This document shows positions 8,114-16,606 of a DNA stretch of 64,000 bases, piece by piece. Both the position numbers and the translations under genes were made by a program. Position 1 is the stretch's first letter, and each line of letters starts with the position of its first letter. The notes below the pieces were generated by a model. The model ran no database searches. It was given only the letters and a program-made list of their open reading frames with translations, and was not told the DNA's origin. The stretch spans positions 1 to 64,000 of the forward strand of contig NZ_JAXUHN010000080.1 in assembly GCF_035916875.1 (NCBI RefSeq), read 5' to 3'. This DNA comes from Methylomicrobium sp035916875 (GTDB lineage Bacteria; Pseudomonadota; Gammaproteobacteria; Methylococcales; Methylomonadaceae).

Positions 8114-9736
8114 TTATTCAATCAGCATACGCGACAATGGGCTGCTGCTTTCGATCGCGATTTTCTCACTGTTTTCTAGGGCGGCGCATTGACTCAGTAG
8201 ATCTCCGACCTGCCTTTGCTGCTCAGCGTGTAAACCTTTAGCTTGGTCGATCGCCGCCATTACTTCGCCGTCGATCATTGCAAACGCCAGCGTCAGACCT
8301 TTTTGCAAGCCGCGCTGCGCGCTGGCTTTCAAAGACGGTTTCAATTTTTTCGCGATGAACCAGGGCGTCAGCCAGCTGATCGCGACCATCAGACTGCTGT
8401 GAATCAGAAAATCGGCGCCCAGATAAGCCGAATGGGTCTGATTACTTTGCTGAAAACCGGTGAACACCTGATAACCGACCCAACTGAGCGCGGCCAGGGG
8501 CAGTAGGATTTCGGCGATGCGCGCCGCGCTTAACAAGGTTCGCTGGAGTGCATTGCCGGGATTTGCGAGAGCCTGTCTGACCGCCAGTTCGCTCTGGGTT
8601 TCGATGATTTTCGGCGCCTTGTCGCGCAACGGAGCCAATTGCTGCTTCAGTGGGAGCGCGGGAATGCCGCGCTGCTCGGCCTGCAGTACGAATTCATCGA
8701 GCGCATCGTCGAAGCGGGTTTTGGCCCAGGGGTCCCATATTATCGCGTCGGCCTTGGCCGACGGGTATTTGCCGGCCGCAAGATTCGTCAACAGGCCGAC
8801 CGCATGTTCCGCATAGTAATTGGCCAGTTGCTTCACCGGCCAAGTAAAGCCTTCCTGTAACAAGTGCACGGTACGCTGCCATTGCTGTTGCCAAAGCGGG
8901 GCCACCGTCATGAGCGCCGCCTCCTTCGCCAAGGCCTGCCGGTAATGCTCGAGCGTCTGCCGCAGTACATCGAGACGAGCCTGCAAACCGCGTTGTTCGA
9001 GTTGCCGCACGGTATGGTCGTTCGCCAGGGCGGTCAGCGTCTCTGCCAGTTCCGCGAACTCATCCGGCTGTCTCTCTTCGGCGCAGATGGTTTTGAAAAT
9101 GATCGGCTCGACAAAACCGGCCTTGCCGAGCTGGCGTTTAAAATCCTCGAATTGTTCTACCTGGCCTCGATCCCACTGATTCAATACGAACAGCCAGGCA
9201 TGCCGCGCGCCTTCGGCCAAGAGCAGCCGCCAGGCTTTCTCGTCGCGATAGCGCTCGGGACTGACCACATAAATCAGCACATCGATATGCGGCAGCCATT
9301 CCAGCACCAGATGCCGGTTGTTTTGATCGATGCTGTCAAAATCGGGCATGTCGATCCAGACGATGTGCCGCTTCGCTTCGTCATCATGTTGTGCAATCTT
9401 GACGCTGGCAATCGGCAGATTTTCAGGCAGATGCTGAAGCGCGACCGAGCGATGATGAAACAAAGTCACTTCGCGAGAGGTCGGCCTTTCGATGCCGGTC
9501 CGCGCAACAGCCTTGCCTGCCAGCCGGTTCAACAACGAGCTTTTGCCGACGCCGGTTCCGCCCATGAATGCGGCCAACAGCGGCCGGCCCTGCACTTCCG
9601 TAAACAATGCATTCGGGGTGCCAGCCTGCAGCGTTTTTTCCTGTTCCAGCATCTCCGGGTCTATCCATCCCGCGGCCGCCGCCTGCCGAACCCACAGCCG
9701 AGTGTTTTCGACCAAATTAGAGTAATCGTAAGCCAT
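8114..9736 (-). CDS. Membrane-associated dynamin/Era-like GTPase, second of a pair
   Basis: A 540-residue protein with a G domain at about residues 50-220: P-loop GGTGVGKSS, switch region PTSREVT, G3-like WIDMPDFDS and G4-like LNQWD. The G4 motif has Gln where NKxD has Lys. A long helical region follows, then two hydrophobic segments (about 400-420 and 445-465), so it is likely attached to the inner membrane. It overlaps the preceding GTPase gene by 20 bp, and both share the unusual DxPDFDS form of G3, which suggests an ancient duplication and joint work. Function is unknown; dynamin-like membrane remodelling is inference from layout. Confidence 0.65.
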   Translation of the reverse strand: MAYDYSNLVENTRLWVRQAAAAGWIDPEMLEQEKTLQAGTPNALFTEVQGRPLLAAFMGGTGVGKSSLLNRLAGKAVARTGIERPTSREVTLFHHRSVALQHLPENLPIASVKIAQHDDEAKRHIVWIDMPDFDSIDQNNRHLVLEWLPHIDVLIYVVSPERYRDEKAWRLLLAEGARHAWLFVLNQWDRGQVEQFEDFKRQLGKAGFVEPIIFKTICAEERQPDEFAELAETLTALANDHTVRQLEQRGLQARLDVLRQTLEHYRQALAKEAALMTVAPLWQQQWQRTVHLLQEGFTWPVKQLANYYAEHAVGLLTNLAAGKYPSAKADAIIWDPWAKTRFDDALDEFVLQAEQRGIPALPLKQQLAPLRDKAPKIIETQSELAVRQALANPGNALQRTLLSAARIAEILLPLAALSWVGYQVFTGFQQSNQTHSAYLGADFLIHSSLMVAISWLTPWFIAKKLKPSLKASAQRGLQKGLTLAFAMIDGEVMAAIDQAKGLHAEQQRQVGDLLSQCAALENSEKIAIESSSPLSRMLIE

Positions 9737-11456
9737 GGCGTTTTTCCTTCAGGTGGTTTTCCGCTTCCTGTAATTGCTCGGGCGTAATATTAAAATGCGA
9801 AAGCCCCGACAATTGTTTCGGCAAAGGCAACAATTTGTCGCGCAGCGCCTCGATGAACAGCGCCTGTTTAACCTGGTTCAACTGATTCTTTTTCAAATCG
9901 GCCTCGACGCTACGCATGTAACTGCCGATCGCGCTCTCCGCCAACAGCGAGGTCACCGTCAACAGCGACGGCGCGATCACCAGATCGTGCACACCGATGC
10001 CGCCAGTATGCAAGGCCAACGCAATCACCGCCGCATCGGTCGTCACCCGCGTCGCGCGCAGACTGTTCAGCAATAACGGCTGTTCCTGCAGTTTGCGGTA
10101 CAATCGGTGCGCGGCGCTTTCGACGTCCTGTTGAAAGGTCAGGTGATAATGCCTGACCGCGCCATCGAAATCGGTCAGCATTTCCGGACGCCTGCTGCGC
10201 AACACCGCGCTCATATCCCGCCACCACAAGCGTTGTTGATGCTCCTCGGCCTTGTCGCGCAATTTATCGGCCATTTGCAGCAAGGCATGTTCGGCAATCT
10301 GATTCAGCAGCGCGACTTCATGGCTGGTTTCGGTCAACGAGGCTTTCTTGCGGCCCAGCTTCATCAATTGCCTGACCGGCCACGTCAAAGCCCGGCGCGT
10401 ACCGGCCAGCACGCTGGCTAAACCGGGAATTTCAAGCAGGGTCAATAGCTCGGCCATGGCAATTTGAAAGGTTTCGTAATGATGCGGATGATTCAAAAAA
10501 TCACGCTGATAATTGTCCAGCGCCTGTTTGATCATTTGCTCGATCAGCTGATGCCAGTCATTAAGCGCCTGATGTTCGTGATTAATCGGCTCCAGCCATT
10601 GCGGCCAATAATAGTGCAGCAGTTCCTGCTCGTAACGCGCATGCTTCTTATAGGAGACCTGTTTGGCCAGCCGCGGCAGCAAGGCCTGCTGGGCCTCGGG
10701 CCAGACCGGCAAGCCGGATTGTTTCTGATAATACAGCGGCACGACGTCCGGAAACGGATCTTTCCGGGCCAGTTGCCATTTTTCTTGTAACGAATGCACG
10801 ATCAGGGCTTCGGAACCTTCGTTGAGTTTATTCAGACAGATCACAGTCGGCTGACGCAAGGCTTCGAGCGTCGCCATCATATCCCAGACCGACTGATCCG
10901 CGTATTTTTCCTTGCTGACCACCAGCACGACGACATCGGCTAGCGCGATGGTCCGGATCACGCCTTCGCGATAAGTCGCCGAGTCGATCGAATCGAAATC
11001 GGGCGTGTCCCACAGCACGCATTCGGGCAACAAGGAAGAATGCGAAGCCGAGTCCGACAACGAAAAACAATCGTGCCGCTCTTTGGTCAATTGCATCGGC
11101 GACAATTGCTGAAAACGCCCGAAATAACGTTGCAGGCCGCTGCAATCCTCGCGTCTGACCCGATGGCAAAAACCTTGCGGATGCACCGTATAACCCGCCA
11201 GCGGACTGACCCCGGCCGCGCCGGACTGCAGCAGCACGTTCACCAATGTACTTTTGCCTGCCTGCGTCGGCCCGACGACCGCGATTTGCAATGGCGGCAG
11301 CGGCGTCGAATCGATCAGTGCGCCCTTGCGTAAAAACGCTTCCGCCATCAGCAACTGATCGATGCGTTGCTGATAAACCGTCTTGACGGATTCGAGACGG
11401 GCCTGCTGTAAAATCGTCTGATAACGCTGCTTCAGTAATTGGATAAATTCCAGCAT
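9717..11456 (-). CDS. Membrane-associated dynamin/Era-like GTPase, first of a pair
   Basis: A 579-residue protein with P-loop GPTQAGKST at about residues 63-71, G3-like LWDTPDFDS, and G4 LNKLNE in which the usual Asp of NKxD is Asn. A helical middle region follows and then a hydrophobic stretch near residues 460-510 that could insert into the membrane. The promoter region 11457-11584 is shared with the divergent lipoprotein gene. The downstream partner gene overlaps its 3' end by 20 bp, so translation is probably coupled. The substitution in G4 may relax guanine specificity. No experimentally known homologue is recognised. Confidence 0.65.
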   Translation of the reverse strand: MLEFIQLLKQRYQTILQQARLESVKTVYQQRIDQLLMAEAFLRKGALIDSTPLPPLQIAVVGPTQAGKSTLVNVLLQSGAAGVSPLAGYTVHPQGFCHRVRREDCSGLQRYFGRFQQLSPMQLTKERHDCFSLSDSASHSSLLPECVLWDTPDFDSIDSATYREGVIRTIALADVVVLVVSKEKYADQSVWDMMATLEALRQPTVICLNKLNEGSEALIVHSLQEKWQLARKDPFPDVVPLYYQKQSGLPVWPEAQQALLPRLAKQVSYKKHARYEQELLHYYWPQWLEPINHEHQALNDWHQLIEQMIKQALDNYQRDFLNHPHHYETFQIAMAELLTLLEIPGLASVLAGTRRALTWPVRQLMKLGRKKASLTETSHEVALLNQIAEHALLQMADKLRDKAEEHQQRLWWRDMSAVLRSRRPEMLTDFDGAVRHYHLTFQQDVESAAHRLYRKLQEQPLLLNSLRATRVTTDAAVIALALHTGGIGVHDLVIAPSLLTVTSLLAESAIGSYMRSVEADLKKNQLNQVKQALFIEALRDKLLPLPKQLSGLSHFNITPEQLQEAENHLKEKRHGLRLL

Positions 11457-11584
11457 AAGACTTTGCTTGGGTTATAATGACCGATCATTTTACCGAGTTT
11501 TTTGAAGATCAGGCGTTATAAATTAACAACAAAAAGCAAACAAAAACCACTTAACTCCGATCCGTAACACACAGAGGCAGCCTA

Positions 11585-12013
11585 ATGAAAAAAATTTCTG
11601 TATTCCTTATTTTCGTGCTGAGTTGTACGCTTTTATCTGCCTGCGGAAGAGGCGAAAAAGTCAACGGTCACAATATCCGCACCGCCTATAAATCGGTCAA
11701 AATGCTGAAGGAACGGTTGCCGGCCGAAAAGCGCATCGAATTCGAAGTGTCGTTTTGGACCATCCGCGATGCGCAAAAAAGCGATGCCGGATTTTTGGAA
11801 GCTGTTGACGGTAAAACCCCGCTCGAAATCATCGATATAGGCAGAGACATCTACCAACAGCGTAAGAATGCCGGTTTCAAAGGCTATGAGCAATATTCGA
11901 GTTGGGAAGACATGATTACCAAATTCGGCCAGGAAAGGTCAGAACAAGGCGCCATCAAAAAAGAAGATGCGAAAGATAAAGCGAACGACGTGCTTTATAA
12001 CTTGCAACGTTAA
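11585..12013 (+). CDS. Small lipoprotein, DUF6694-like
   Basis: The 142-residue product has a lipoprotein signal peptide with lipobox LLSAC, lipid-modified Cys at about residue 20. The mature part has KMLKERLPAEKRIEFEVSFWTI followed by a charged helical region and a C-terminal KEDAKDKANDVLYNLQR. The pattern resembles small lipoproteins grouped as DUF6694, whose role is unknown; this family call is from memory of the pattern. It is divergent from the GTPase pair and convergent with glgC. A GGATGGGC/GCCCATCC hairpin at 12036-12063 lies in the convergent gap. Confidence 0.65.
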   Translation: MKKISVFLIFVLSCTLLSACGRGEKVNGHNIRTAYKSVKMLKERLPAEKRIEFEVSFWTIRDAQKSDAGFLEAVDGKTPLEIIDIGRDIYQQRKNAGFKGYEQYSSWEDMITKFGQERSEQGAIKKEDAKDKANDVLYNLQR

Positions 12014-12035
12014 CCGGAAAGTCATAAATCTACTC

Positions 12036-12063
12036 GGATGGGCTAATGCTTGGCGGCCCATCC
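12036..12063. terminator. Hairpin between convergent genes
   Basis: GGATGGGC at 12036-12043 pairs perfectly with GCCCATCC at 12056-12063 across a 12-base loop. It lies between the convergent lipoprotein and glgC genes. No T-run follows on either strand, so intrinsic termination is uncertain. Confidence 0.35.
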
Positions 12064-12091
12064 CAGCTGACACGGCCAAGGCTCATCCGGG

Positions 12092-13309
12092 CTAAAAACA
12101 ATAACCTTTCGGTACCACCGTCACGCCGCTTTCCGAAACGGTAAAATGCGCCGAATCGACTGCGGGATTGCCGCCGATTTTCTCACCGGGCGGCACCCGC
12201 ACATCCTTGTCGATAATGCAGCGCTTTAACAGCGCGCCAGCACCTACCTGAACGCCGTCAAACAGAATGGAATCCTCGACCAGAGCATTGTCATCGACGC
12301 GGACTTGCGGAGACAGGATTGAATGCCTGACCGTGCCGCCGCTGATCACTGCGCCGCCGCAAATTAGCGAGTTGTCGAAATGGCCCGCCCGCCCGGAGGC
12401 ACCGGGCGCCATCCGAGCCGGCGGATATTGACCGGGATAAGTCCGGATCGACCAGTCCGGCTGATACAGATTGATCGGCGGCACGGGCAATAACAAATCC
12501 ATGTTCGCCATGTAGTAGGAATCAACCGTGCCGACATCGCGCCAATAGCGGTCCGGCGTCACGCGCCCGCCTTCGCCGCCGAAACGGTAGGCGAATACCC
12601 GTTGCTTATCGATCAGCCGTGGAATTATGTCCTTGCCGAAATCATGGCTCGACTCGGTCAGTTCGTGGTCGAATTTCAGTTCCCGGCAGAGTAAATCAAT
12701 AGTGAACACATAGACGCCCATCGAAGCGAGCGCATGTTGTGGGTCGTCCGGCAACGACCGGGGATGCGCGGGCTTTTCGTGAAACTCGCGCACTCGTTGC
12801 GCTGGGTCGACCGACATCACGCCAAAACTGCTCGCATCGGCAAGCGGCACCTGCATACAGGCAATCGTCAACTCCGCGCCCTGGTCGCGGTGAAAATGCA
12901 GAAGAGCCGCGTAATCCATCCGGTAAATATGATCGCCGGACAGAATAAGCACATGCGTGGCGTTGCTGCGTTCGAGCAGATACAAATTTTGCAGGATCGC
13001 ATCGGCGGTGCCCGAATACCAGGAACCGCCAGTACGCATCTGCGGCGGCACCGGAGTAATGTATTCGGAAACTTCCGGATTAAAAATCGACCAGCCGTCG
13101 CGCAAATGTTTTTGCAGGGAATGCGATTTGTATTGCGTCAGCACCAGAATGCGCCGCAGACCGGAATGCAGGCAGTTTGATAGAGTGAAATCGATAATGC
13201 GGTATTTGCCGCCGAAGGGGACCGCGGGTTTGGCCCGTTCGGCCGTCAACGGATGCAATCTAGCGCCGGCGCCTCCGGCTAGTATAATGGACAGAGTTTT
13301 GTCGAGCAT
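12092..13309 (-). CDS. glgC: Glucose-1-phosphate adenylyltransferase
   Basis: This 405-residue enzyme makes ADP-glucose from ATP and glucose-1-phosphate for glycogen synthesis. The N-terminal nucleotidyltransferase signature LAGGAGARLHPLTAERAKPAVPFGGKYRIIDF (split by conserved residues) and the YSGTADAILQNLY motif are both intact. A C-terminal left-handed beta-helix follows, with hexapeptide-like repeats such as DNALVEDSILFDGVQVGAGALLKRCIIDKDVRVPPG. Length is slightly shorter than E. coli GlgC (431). No other glg gene is adjacent. AGGATCC just upstream of the ATG provides a ribosome binding site. Confidence 0.92.
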   Translation of the reverse strand: MLDKTLSIILAGGAGARLHPLTAERAKPAVPFGGKYRIIDFTLSNCLHSGLRRILVLTQYKSHSLQKHLRDGWSIFNPEVSEYITPVPPQMRTGGSWYSGTADAILQNLYLLERSNATHVLILSGDHIYRMDYAALLHFHRDQGAELTIACMQVPLADASSFGVMSVDPAQRVREFHEKPAHPRSLPDDPQHALASMGVYVFTIDLLCRELKFDHELTESSHDFGKDIIPRLIDKQRVFAYRFGGEGGRVTPDRYWRDVGTVDSYYMANMDLLLPVPPINLYQPDWSIRTYPGQYPPARMAPGASGRAGHFDNSLICGGAVISGGTVRHSILSPQVRVDDNALVEDSILFDGVQVGAGALLKRCIIDKDVRVPPGEKIGGNPAVDSAHFTVSESGVTVVPKGYCF

Positions 13310-13491
13310 GTAGGATCCTCGCAGCCAAACCTGTCCGCGGGAATCGAACAGCTTAAGGATTAGAAAAGCGAGACAAACTGTATAGGGATACAGCGGCGAA
13401 TGGACAAATCCTCCCTCCTTCCAATCTTAAGCATGGCAAGGAGGGTTGAAATGATGAATCATAGAAAACCGCATTTTCGATAAATAAAATG

Positions 13492-13623
13492 TCACCGATG
13501 CCCGTCGCGCTGCCGTTGGGGACGATACCGAGCCGTTGACGCGCTTTTTTGACGAGTCGCCAGTTCACGCCGATGTACTTCGATCAGCATCAATAACAGG
13601 CAGGAAAATACAAAAGCCGCCAT
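13492..13623 (-). CDS. Possible 43-residue single-span membrane peptide
   Basis: An ATG at 13623 follows a good GGAGA site by five bases and opens a 43-codon frame: MAAFVFSCLLLMLIEVHRREL, then a basic tail rich in Arg, Gln and Ser. One hydrophobic helix and a positively charged end fit a small inner-membrane protein. No family is recognised. It sits upstream of glgC on the same strand. Confidence 0.3.
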   Translation of the reverse strand: MAAFVFSCLLLMLIEVHRRELATRQKSASTARYRPQRQRDGHR

Positions 13624-14060
13624 AATAGTCTCCTTAATACATTGAAAAGGAAAACGCCAAGAAAGTTTGCTTGGCAAAAATTATAGGCATTTATCATGCC
13701 ATTTATTCTATTTGCTGTGGTTATTTACAACAAATAGCAAAAACTTCAAATCAATTTTAAGCAGTCGGCCCCCTTAGCACTAAAGCAGTGCTTTCCGTTC
13801 ATAACTTGAGCTATCTTAGTGCACACCTTTGCCGGCCCCCGGCTTAATATGCCACACCTAAAAATACCTGCTCTGAAATTTCCTACCTTATAAGTCACCT
13901 ACTTCTTTAAAATAGTTCATTTTCAGAGACTGCCATTGACAAACAACTTGCGAACTGATGATTAATTTTTCATCTGCCTCAATTGTTAATTTGGTCGAAA
14001 TTTGAATTAAATCCGCGAAACATAATCCCACAGAGACATTTTCCTTAAAAAGGACGTATC
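13624..14060. other. 437-bp intergenic region without a clear gene
   Basis: This AT-rich gap separates the small minus-strand ORF from the plus-strand CBS gene and probably holds divergent promoters. An AGCACT/AGTGCT hairpin occurs near 13777-13793. AAAAGGAC at 14049-14056 is the ribosome binding site of the CBS gene. I see no convincing ORF or structured RNA. Confidence 0.5.
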
Positions 14061-14507
14061 ATGACTCTTAAAACCGTATGCAATCGTGAAGTGTTGGTTG
14101 CCGCCAAAGACGACAGCATTCTCGAAGCCGCCAAACTGATGCGTGAATATCACGCTGGCGATGTGGTCATCGTTGAAGAACGCAAGGGATCAAGATACCC
14201 GATCGGTATCGTAACGGATAGGGATATTGTGATCGAATTGATCGCGAAGGAGACTGCAATCGGTTCGGTCACGGTAGGCGATCTGATGTGCCGCGACCTG
14301 GTGCTCGCTCAAGAAGACGACAGCATATTCGATGCGATCAAACTCATGCGTCTAAAAGGTATACGGAGACTGCCGGTAGTCGATAAAACCGGCGCGCTGG
14401 CCGGAATCATCACCGTGGATGATCTGATCGAACTGATCGCGGAACAATTGCACGAAATCGCCGGATTGATCGGCAGGGAGCAAACGCTGGAAAAGGAAAA
14501 CAGGTAA
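14061..14507 (+). CDS. Two-CBS-domain protein
   Basis: A 148-residue stand-alone pair of CBS domains, about residues 8-62 and 74-132, with the usual IGIVTDRDIV and LAGIITVDDLIELI strand-helix ends. Tandem CBS pairs bind adenine nucleotides such as AMP, ATP or S-adenosylmethionine and act as energy or redox sensors. No enzymatic domain is attached, so its partner is unknown. AAAAGGAC lies four bases upstream of the ATG. It converges with the propeller gene 17 bp away. Confidence 0.85.
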   Translation: MTLKTVCNREVLVAAKDDSILEAAKLMREYHAGDVVIVEERKGSRYPIGIVTDRDIVIELIAKETAIGSVTVGDLMCRDLVLAQEDDSIFDAIKLMRLKGIRRLPVVDKTGALAGIITVDDLIELIAEQLHEIAGLIGREQTLEKENR

Positions 14508-14523
14508 ACTATCACGAGCCTCG

Positions 14524-16254
14524 CTATGGCGTTACCTCGATTTTATAACCTTCCAGAATAGCTTGATTGGTGGTTGGCAAGGTTGACGCCGCATAAAGCA
14601 TATCATTGTGAACCACCGGCGCCGACAACGGGCGGCCGGTGCCCTTCATCAACGTCTTAACCAGCAGCTTGCCGTCCTTGACGCGAATACCGTAAATCGT
14701 TCCCTGCATGCCGATATCGATGATCCAAACCACATCATCTCCGGTTTTAGCGAACTTCGACAACACCGGCAACGAGGGATGCGAACGAAAGACCTGTTTC
14801 GCTTCCGCGCTCGCGGGATCGGGATATTGCCAGAGCCGCTTGAATTTCGGAGCCCCGTTTGCAGACACGATCTTCAATGCGACCAACCCGGCCGGATGCG
14901 TATGATCCGGGACAAAGGTCGGAATCATCACGACCGGAGCATCATCAACATAACTCAACACCGGCTGCGTCACGATCATGCCTGCCCATGACATCTTGCA
15001 GGGATCTTGGGCCGCGCCGCAGACCTGGGCAATTTGCAGTCGGTCAAATTGGGTACCGAGATGATCCGTATCCAATAAGGATACGCCTCCGTCCTTGCCC
15101 GCCTGGATCAGCACTGAACGTCCGTCACGTAAAGTCGCCTTGACCGGCGCATTCGCTCCGAGATCGTAATCCATCCAGGCTAGGCATTCCGCATAGCTTT
15201 TATTCTCGCAATCCCCGCTCGCGGGTTTCAAAGGCGCATTTTGGTCAGCCAGACGCGGAATGAACAAATTCTTGCAGGACGCCATGCAAGCCTTGTCAGG
15301 ATCGGCTGGATCGAAATTCGAACATAGCTGCGCATCGCAGCCTGGATCGAATTCGAGTCCGGGTTTCAGGCGCATCAGGGTATTCGCATAATCGCGCCGT
15401 GACAAATCAACCTGACCATTACCGGTCGGCACGAAGATTTCATAACTGTCGCCCGCTGGGTAAATTTGCGGTCCGGGCGGCGTCCAAATACCGCCGCCGC
15501 AAATCATTTCCTGAGTGCCGGATTCAATCGTCACGGGGCATTCGGCTTCCGCCGTCGTCAATAATGTCGCAGTAACCGCCTGATTCGCCCCTTGTTGGCG
15601 CCAGGCATCCAGGTCGATTTCAAACAGCCAGCCATGAAAAGGCTGGGTATCGCCGGCATTGCCGAAAGACGCATAAATGATGCCGAGCCCGCCGTCTTTT
15701 TTAGCGGCATGCTTCAATGCCGCGTGCGAATATGCGGTCGGAGGATTGAATTTGACGATAGCCAGGCCGTCGGCTGAAGGTTTCTCGGCATAAAGCTCTA
15801 ACACCGGAAAAGCTTCATCCAGCTTTTTGTTCGCCATGTCGATCACCGCGATGCGATGGCTCATGCGCACGCCATGATCGAGGCATTGATAAATGATAAT
15901 CAGCTTATCGCCGACAATCACCGGCGTCGACACCAGTTCAGTCTGTTGGCCTCCAGGCGCCGGCGCCGCAATCTTCCAATCCGGCGCACCGGTTTCGGCA
16001 TCCAGCATTGCGATGACACCATTGGAAGCCGGAACGACAATCAACGGCCTGCCTTGCGATTGATCAAGCAGTGGTGAAGCAATGATTGCTTGGTCGAAAG
16101 TGACCGGCGGGAGATTTGCGGTTGGAAATGAAGTTGTCAGGAAAATATGCTGGGGTCCGCCGCCCATTGCAAATACCGGCACTTGATCATTCGATAAGGA
16201 CAAACCTGCCGCCAAAATAAAAGCGGCTTGCAAACATACCAGCGCAAATTTCAT
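14524..16254 (-). CDS. Secreted PQQ-type beta-propeller protein
   Basis: The 576-residue product has an N-terminal signal peptide (hydrophobic residues about 4-20). Repeats of the propeller style follow, such as NGVIAMLDAETGAPDWKIAAP and a later VSLLDTDHLGTQ. A Cys-rich segment around residues 305-355 (CDAQLCSNF, CMASCKN, CENKSYAECL) could form several disulphides or bind a metal. It lacks the recognisable catalytic Asp and calcium site of quinoprotein alcohol dehydrogenases, so a binding or scaffolding role outside the cytoplasm is more likely than dehydrogenase activity. No c-type haem motif (CxxCH) is present. Substrate is unknown. Confidence 0.6.
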   Translation of the reverse strand: MKFALVCLQAAFILAAGLSLSNDQVPVFAMGGGPQHIFLTTSFPTANLPPVTFDQAIIASPLLDQSQGRPLIVVPASNGVIAMLDAETGAPDWKIAAPAPGGQQTELVSTPVIVGDKLIIIYQCLDHGVRMSHRIAVIDMANKKLDEAFPVLELYAEKPSADGLAIVKFNPPTAYSHAALKHAAKKDGGLGIIYASFGNAGDTQPFHGWLFEIDLDAWRQQGANQAVTATLLTTAEAECPVTIESGTQEMICGGGIWTPPGPQIYPAGDSYEIFVPTGNGQVDLSRRDYANTLMRLKPGLEFDPGCDAQLCSNFDPADPDKACMASCKNLFIPRLADQNAPLKPASGDCENKSYAECLAWMDYDLGANAPVKATLRDGRSVLIQAGKDGGVSLLDTDHLGTQFDRLQIAQVCGAAQDPCKMSWAGMIVTQPVLSYVDDAPVVMIPTFVPDHTHPAGLVALKIVSANGAPKFKRLWQYPDPASAEAKQVFRSHPSLPVLSKFAKTGDDVVWIIDIGMQGTIYGIRVKDGKLLVKTLMKGTGRPLSAPVVHNDMLYAASTLPTTNQAILEGYKIEVTP

Positions 16255-16471
16255 GAAGTCATTTAATTATTACGATTTTAGCCCGGATTTTAATAATCGA
16301 CTGTTACGAAATGATGAAGGATACGGAATGATTGCGTTATGGACATTACTCTTTGGTAGTCGAGTTCTCTCGGCCTGAATCAAAATCTTAACCTCACCCG
16401 CTACACCAGACGTCTAAATGGCCTTGACAATTCAGGAGATCTAACCATGAGCGCAAATGACTCATAAATTC

Positions 16472-16489
16472 CTTTCATTTTTCGTCAGA
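16472..16489 (+). promoter_or_regulatory. Weak Pho-box-like pair upstream of the PhoX-like gene
   Basis: CTTTCAT and CGTCAGA are separated by four bases, an 11-bp period like PhoB sites (consensus CTGTCAT, four-base spacer, CTGTNAT). The match is poor and only the downstream gene's family makes it worth listing. It lies in the 352-bp gap 16255-16606. The only other item there is a GCAGC/GCTGC hairpin near 16523-16538. Confidence 0.2.
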
Positions 16490-16606
16490 ATGTAACGTTG
16501 CCAGTTTAGTTTATGCATCGTCGCAGCAAGCTCGCTGCCGCTCGAAAGACAATTCCCAACATTGTTTTTCGACAATTCACAATGCTGATGTTTTAGGAGT
16601 ACTTAG

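Noticed and set aside
14524..16254. PQQ-dependent alcohol dehydrogenase
   Set aside because: Catalytic and calcium-binding residues and the haem motif are not visible; only the propeller style is shared.
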